NCBI RefSeq assembly: GCF_004000235.1
Contig: NZ_RCIO01000003.1
Span: forward strand, 434,373-498,372
Reading direction: 5' to 3'
Length of the DNA stretch: 64,000 bases
Origin: Mesorhizobium sp. Z1-4
GTDB lineage: Bacteria; Pseudomonadota; Alphaproteobacteria; Rhizobiales; Rhizobiaceae
Position 1 is the first letter of the stretch. Every line of letters starts with the position of its first letter. Shown here piece after piece: positions 59,978 to 64,000 of the stretch. The translations under genes were made by a program, and so were the position numbers. A model generated the notes under the pieces. The model did not search any database. It was not told the origin of the DNA and saw nothing but the letters and a program-made list of their open reading frames with translations.

Positions 59978-60454
59978 ATGTTTGGTCATAGGGGCGAGGG
60001 TATGAGAATGCCGCAAAATCTGCTGGCACAGATTCGGCAGCTGCTGCAAGGGAACCCCTCCGTGAGAAAGGTCGCCGACGATCCGGCGCTGACCGCCGAA
60101 CTGCTATTGCTGGTGCGTATGGTGCTTGCAGACGGCGAGGCGCATGGGCGCGAGCTCGAGGCGCTGCGGCGAATTGCGACCAACAGCCTGGGCATCGATG
60201 GCGGTGACCTCGACCTAGTTCTCGATCACCTGAGTGCGTTTGGATACGAAATCACGCCGGTGCAGGCGATATCCGTATTTCGCGAGCTGGAAATGGACCG
60301 CCGCGAAACACTCGCACGGAATATGGCGGCCCTGGCAAAAGCCGATGGTGAGCTCAGTCGCCACGAGGTGCGTCTTCTGGCCCGGGTTGTGGAGATATTG
60401 GAGATCGATCCGCAGCGCATCGTGACGGCGCAGCCGACCGACAGGCCACAATAG
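59978..60454 (+). CDS. TerB-like (DUF533/COG4103-type) protein
   Basis: 158 residues; ATG 59978 has GGGGG upstream, ATG 60002 is an alternative. The TerB helical-bundle pattern appears twice: LLLVRMVLADGEAHGRELEAL and then LARNMAALAKADGELSRHEVRLLARVV with paired acidic loop residues (ADGE, KADGE) that can bind metal. Often described as tellurite-resistance related, but most members have no proven role. It is convergent with the ABC transporter operon and divergent from the permease. Confidence 0.8.
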   Translation: MFGHRGEGMRMPQNLLAQIRQLLQGNPSVRKVADDPALTAELLLLVRMVLADGEAHGRELEALRRIATNSLGIDGGDLDLVLDHLSAFGYEITPVQAISVFRELEMDRRETLARNMAALAKADGELSRHEVRLLARVVEILEIDPQRIVTAQPTDRPQ

Positions 60455-60462
60455 GTCAGGCG

Positions 60463-62082
60463 CTATTGCGCGGCAGCAAGCTTTCGTGAAATCGCGCGTT
60501 CCAGATCGGGCGCAGCGTCCACCAGCGCACGGGCGGCATCCGACCGCGGGTGGTCGAAAACCCGATCGGTCTCGCCCTCTTCGACGATCCGCCCCTCGTG
60601 CATGACCAGCACCTGGTCGGTGATCGCGCGGGCGACCGTCAGGTCATGCGTAATGAACAGATAGGCCACGCCAAGTCGCTGGTTGAGGTCTGCAAACAGG
60701 TCGAGAATTTGAGCGCGGATCGAAACGTCGAGCGCCGACACCGGCTCGTCGGCCACGATAAGCCGGGGGCGGGTGATGACGGAGCGCGCAATGGACAGTC
60801 TCTGGCGCTGCCCGCCGGAAAATTCGTGCGGATATTTGTCCATGTCCGACGGGCTCATGCCTACATCGACTAGCGCCTGTGCCACGCGTTCGCGCCGCTC
60901 CGCTGGCGGGGGCTGCGGTTCGACGAGGTGCAGCGGTTCGGCGACAAGCCGCTCGACCTTATGCCGCGGATTGAAGGAGCCGTAGGGGTCCTGAAACACA
61001 ACCTGCATGTTACGGCGGGAAGCCTTCAGCTCAGCCTCCGTCTTGCCGGTCAGCTCCGTGCCGTCGAACAGGATCGAGCCTTCTGTCGGACGATCGAGCG
61101 CCAGTATCATGCGGGCGAGTGTTGACTTGCCGCATCCCGAACGGCCCACCAGAGCCTTGGACTGGCCTTTCGCGAGCGAAAAGCTGACGCCATCGACTGC
61201 CCTGAAGTGCCGGGGCGGACCGAAAAGCGAAGCCCTCCGGATCGGGTAGTCTTTCACCACGCCTTCGACCTTAAGGAGGGCGTCGTCGTCGGCTCCTGCT
61301 TTCGTCCGACGCTCCGGTATGTGCACGGATGCTTCAGCTAACTGGCGGGTGTAGGGGTGCTTCTGTTGCGAGAGGGTGCGCGCCGTCTCGCCTGTTTCCA
61401 TGACCTCGCCATGGCGCATGATCGTCACGCGGTCGGCCATGTCGGTAACCACCGCCAGATCGTGCGAGATCAGCAGCAGGCCCATGCGGTCTTCCTGCAC
61501 GAGATCGCGCAGGAGTTCGAGGATCTGAGCCTGCAGCACAACGTCCAGGGCCGTGGTCGGCTCGTCGGCGATCAACAGTTTGGGTTTGAGCGCACAGGCG
61601 ATGGCGATCACTACGCGCTGGCGCTGGCCGCCCGAGAGTTCGTGCGGGTAGCGGGTGAGGGGAAACTGCTTTTCCGGCAGGCCAACGCGGTCGAGGATGG
61701 CGCGGGCGCGTGCCTCCGCGTCCGCCCGGTTTGCGCCCGTGTGCCAGCGAATGCCCTCGGCGACCTGTTCGCCGATCGTCTTGACCGGGTTCAGCGCGGT
61801 CATAGGTTCCTGAAAGACCATGCCGATATCGTCGCCGCGCAAGCTGTTCATGGCATCTTCCGGCGCGGCCAGAATATCGATGCCGTCGAAGGTGACGCGT
61901 CCCGACGCTTTTGCGGCATGCGGCAGGAGCTGCATCACGGTCAGAGCCGTCATCGACTTGCCGGAGCCCGACTCGCCGACAAGTCCCATCACCTCGCCGG
62001 TTTCCAGCGTCAGGTCGATATCCTTCAGGATCGGCGTGCCGCCGATCGACAGTTGCAGGTTTTCTATCTCAAGCAGGCTCAT
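60463..62082 (-). CDS. ABC transporter ATP-binding protein, duplicated (DppD-DppF fusion)
   Basis: 539 residues from ATG 62082, overlapping the permease stop by four bases (ATGA). Two complete nucleotide-binding domains: Walker A GESGSGKS and GRSGCGKS, signature LSGGQRQR and FSGGQRQR, Walker [10 protein letters not shown] and LIVADEPVS. Each ends with an oligopeptide-type extension. It energises a dipeptide/oligopeptide or microcin C-like importer with the two permeases. Fusion of both ATPases in one chain is common in this YejF-like subgroup. The substrate is not identifiable. Confidence 0.92.
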   Translation of the reverse strand: MSLLEIENLQLSIGGTPILKDIDLTLETGEVMGLVGESGSGKSMTALTVMQLLPHAAKASGRVTFDGIDILAAPEDAMNSLRGDDIGMVFQEPMTALNPVKTIGEQVAEGIRWHTGANRADAEARARAILDRVGLPEKQFPLTRYPHELSGGQRQRVVIAIACALKPKLLIADEPTTALDVVLQAQILELLRDLVQEDRMGLLLISHDLAVVTDMADRVTIMRHGEVMETGETARTLSQQKHPYTRQLAEASVHIPERRTKAGADDDALLKVEGVVKDYPIRRASLFGPPRHFRAVDGVSFSLAKGQSKALVGRSGCGKSTLARMILALDRPTEGSILFDGTELTGKTEAELKASRRNMQVVFQDPYGSFNPRHKVERLVAEPLHLVEPQPPPAERRERVAQALVDVGMSPSDMDKYPHEFSGGQRQRLSIARSVITRPRLIVADEPVSALDVSIRAQILDLFADLNQRLGVAYLFITHDLTVARAITDQVLVMHEGRIVEEGETDRVFDHPRSDAARALVDAAPDLERAISRKLAAAQ

Positions 62083-62948
62083 CGTTCGCGCCTGAGCCGC
62101 GGGTCGAGCACGTCGCGCAGCCCGTCGCCAAGAAGGTTGAGCCCAAGCACCGTAATGACGATGGCCAGACCGGGGAAAATTGCCAGGTGCGGCGCGACCA
62201 TCATGCGGGTCTGCGCGTCGAACAGCATGCGTCCCCAGCTCGGCATGGGCGGTTGCGCGCCAAGGCCGAGATAGGAGAGGCCGGCCTCCGCCAGAATGCC
62301 AAGCGCGAACTGGATCGTGCCCTGAACGAGAAGCATTGAAGCGATGTTCGGCAAAATGTGTTGCAGCGTGATCAGCGCCTTGCCTTTGCCCGCCGCGCGT
62401 GCGGCAAGCACATATTCGCGCGGCCACAATGCCAGCGCGCCGGCGCGCGCCACGCGGGCGAAAACCGGTACGTTGAAAATGCCAATGGCGATGATGGCGT
62501 TGATGGCGCCCGGGCCGAAGATGGCGGTGATCATCACCGCCGAGAGCAGGGCGGGGAAGGCGAAAATGAGATCGTTGAAGCGCATCAGCGCCTCGTCGAC
62601 AAAGCCGCCGCGCGCGGCCGCCCAGCAGCCGAGCGGCACGCCGATACCCATGCCGACGCCGACGGCGACGATGGCGACGGCAATCGAATTGCGGGCGCCG
62701 ACCATGATCATCGAAAATATGTCGCGGCCGAAATGGTCGGTGCCGAACAGGTGTTCCGACGACATTGTCTTCATGCGGTCGGCGACGATCAGATCGGTTA
62801 CGTCGTAGGGTGTCCAGACGTAGGAAATCAGCGCCATCGCCGCGATGAGGGCCGTGATGAGAAGGCCGGTGAGAAATGAGCGGTTCTTGAGCGCCAGCCG
62901 CAGCCAGTGCTCCGGTGCATTTTCGGGCAGCGGGGCCTCGATGCTCAT
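62079..62948 (-). CDS. Dipeptide-type ABC transporter permease (DppC-like)
   Basis: 289 residues from ATG 62948, overlapping the upstream permease stop by four bases. The DppC signature is present (HLFGTDHFGRDIFSMIM), then the EAA loop (EYVLAARAAGKGKALITLQH) and six membrane helices, with GLSYLGLGAQPPMPSWGRML at the C-terminal region. It forms the heterodimeric channel with the DppB-like protein. Confidence 0.92.
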   Translation of the reverse strand: MSIEAPLPENAPEHWLRLALKNRSFLTGLLITALIAAMALISYVWTPYDVTDLIVADRMKTMSSEHLFGTDHFGRDIFSMIMVGARNSIAVAIVAVGVGMGIGVPLGCWAAARGGFVDEALMRFNDLIFAFPALLSAVMITAIFGPGAINAIIAIGIFNVPVFARVARAGALALWPREYVLAARAAGKGKALITLQHILPNIASMLLVQGTIQFALGILAEAGLSYLGLGAQPPMPSWGRMLFDAQTRMMVAPHLAIFPGLAIVITVLGLNLLGDGLRDVLDPRLRRER

Positions 62949-63892
62949 GCCCGCGCCCTCAGCCTGGGGTCGACAAGCGCATAAGTCAGGTCGACCGCGA
63001 GATTGACTATGACGACGCTCGCAACGAGCAGCATTACCACGCCCTCGACCACGATCAGGTCGCGCTGGGTGATCGCCTGAAAAACGAGCCGCCCGAGCCC
63101 GGGCAGGTAAAACACGTTCTCGATGATGATTGTGCCCGCAAGCAGGAAGGCGAATTGCAGGCCCATGATGGTCAGAACGGGAATGAGCGCATTGCGCAGC
63201 GCGTGCCGCCAAAGCACGACCCTGCGTGGCATGCCCTTGGCGCGCGCCGTGCGAATGTAGTCCTCGCCCAGAACCTCCAGCATGGCCGACCGGGTAACAC
63301 GCGCCAGGATCGCCGCCTGCGGCAGGGCCAGAGCAACTGCAGGCAAGAGCAGTGAGCGTACTCCCGGCCAGATGCCGCCGCTCCAGCCCGGAAAGCCGCC
63401 CGCAGGCACAAGCCGCAGCCAGACCGCAAAAACGTAGATGAGCAGCAGCGCAAACCAGAAATTCGGGATCGCGACGCCGAGCTGTGTGACGCCCATGACC
63501 GACGTATCGGCCATGCGTCCGCGACGCGCAGCAGCGAACATGCCGACGGGAATTGCGATCAGCGTCGACAAAAGCAGCGAGATGACCGCGAGTGGGAGCG
63601 AGACAATCGCGCGCTCGCCGATCAGTTCGATGACCGGCGAGGAGTAGGTGTAGGAATTGCCGAAATCGCCGACCAACATGCCGCCGGCCCAGCTGAAATA
63701 GCGCCACAATACGGGATCGTTCAGGCCCATCTGGTTGCGCAGAGCCTGTAGCGCATCGTCGGTGGCATTCAGGCCGAGCATCAGCTGGGCGGGATCGCCG
63801 GGCAGGATTTCCATCACCGCGAATACGACGATCGACGCCAGCACCAGTGTGGCCAGTCCAATGCCGAGACGCTTGAGGATGAAGGCGGTCAT
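62945..63892 (-). CDS. Dipeptide-type ABC transporter permease (DppB-like)
   Basis: 315 residues. N-terminal helix and motif PGDPAQLMLGLNATDDAL, EAA loop (EDYIRTARAKGMPRRVVLWR), and the C-terminal YALVDPRLRARA typical of DppB. It follows the end of a substrate-binding-protein gene by 73 bases, across a hairpin, and overlaps dppC by four bases. Confidence 0.93.
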   Translation of the reverse strand: MTAFILKRLGIGLATLVLASIVVFAVMEILPGDPAQLMLGLNATDDALQALRNQMGLNDPVLWRYFSWAGGMLVGDFGNSYTYSSPVIELIGERAIVSLPLAVISLLLSTLIAIPVGMFAAARRGRMADTSVMGVTQLGVAIPNFWFALLLIYVFAVWLRLVPAGGFPGWSGGIWPGVRSLLLPAVALALPQAAILARVTRSAMLEVLGEDYIRTARAKGMPRRVVLWRHALRNALIPVLTIMGLQFAFLLAGTIIIENVFYLPGLGRLVFQAITQRDLIVVEGVVMLLVASVVIVNLAVDLTYALVDPRLRARA

Positions 63893-63939
63893 GAATTCCG
63901 TGTTGCTGCAGCCGGCACGTCTTCAGCGCCCCTGGAAGA

Positions 63940-63963
63940 GGGGCGGCACTTTTGCGCCGCCCC
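63940..63963 (-). other. Intercistronic hairpin between binding-protein and permease genes
   Basis: GGGGCGGC and GCCGCCCC, 8-base arms with an 8-base loop. There is no T-run on the transcribed (leftward) side, so it is more likely an mRNA-stabilising or partial-attenuation structure that keeps binding-protein mRNA in excess, a common arrangement in ABC operons. Confidence 0.55.
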
Positions 63964-63965
63964 CG

Positions 63966-64000
63966 TTAGCTCCGTCTGGAGCTGTAGATCAGGTCAGTCT
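63966..64000 (-). CDS. C-terminal end of a gene preceding dppB, probably ABC substrate-binding protein
   Basis: Reading leftward from the window edge gives ten codons ending DLIYSSRRS and TAA at 63968-63966. The position directly upstream of dppB with a hairpin in between is where the periplasmic binding protein usually sits. Too short to confirm. Confidence 0.45.
   Translation of the reverse strand, partial: TDLIYSSRRS

Overview
This 64 kb window is GC-rich, densely packed chromosomal DNA. It looks like an alphaproteobacterium of the order Hyphomicrobiales (Mesorhizobium/Hoeflea/Nitratireductor-like). The evidence is the soxBDAG order, the ExoD, DUF1194 and DUF1127 proteins, a PccR/ScfR-type regulator and the style of dnaE. 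I see no rRNA, tRNA, CRISPR, prophage or insertion sequence. One short lower-GC stretch (about 40.73-41.85 kb) looks acquired.

Layout: (1) 1-10.9 kb: 3'-truncated glutathione-dependent formaldehyde dehydrogenase, propionyl-CoA carboxylase alpha, HAD phosphatase, dnaE, SelO, a cupin regulator and a nitroreductase. (2) 10.9-23.5 kb: sarcosine oxidase operon soxBDAG, an MscS channel, a dimethylglycine-dehydrogenase-type flavoprotein, a DUF1194 protein and a GlxA/GbdR-like AraC regulator. (3) 23.6-43 kb: small DUF1127-type genes with a LysR regulator, then a corrinoid/tetrahydrofolate methyl-transfer island. The island holds a RACo-like activator, a pterin-binding methyltransferase, MetF, MetV, a PF13769 protein, DUF1638, a corrinoid protein, MttB-family methyltransferase 1, a Fe-S protein and a homocysteine methyltransferase. 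It is interrupted by ExoD, a GT39 transferase, LysE, an ECF sigma/VWA pair and two unknown genes. (4) 43-55 kb: ScfR regulator and desaturase, a PhnD-like protein, a DddP-like DMSP lyase, a tandem-caspase protein, MttB 2 with a second dimethylglycine/sarcosine dehydrogenase, and a class III aminotransferase. (5) 55-64 kb: valine-degradation genes (3-hydroxyisobutyrate dehydrogenase, isobutyryl-CoA dehydrogenase), a VOC protein, an AraC regulator, small membrane proteins, TauE, TerB and a dipeptide-type ABC transporter.

How it fits together: the theme is osmolyte and methylated-compound catabolism. A quaternary amine (glycine betaine is the best guess) could lose one methyl to the corrinoid protein through an MttB protein. 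Dimethylglycine and sarcosine could then be demethylated by the flavoproteins and SoxBDAG, and formaldehyde oxidised by the first gene. The corrinoid-bound methyl could pass to tetrahydrofolate (pterin protein, MetF/MetV) or to homocysteine, so the island doubles as a possible split methionine synthase. DddP (acrylate) and valine breakdown would both feed propionyl-CoA carboxylase.

The most unusual observations are two. First, Arg/Gly-rich basic tails occur on all five enzymes expected to dock on the corrinoid protein, whose N-terminus is strongly acidic. Second, an identical-arm 22-bp perfect palindrome lies upstream of two of the island's transcription units 14.6 kb apart.
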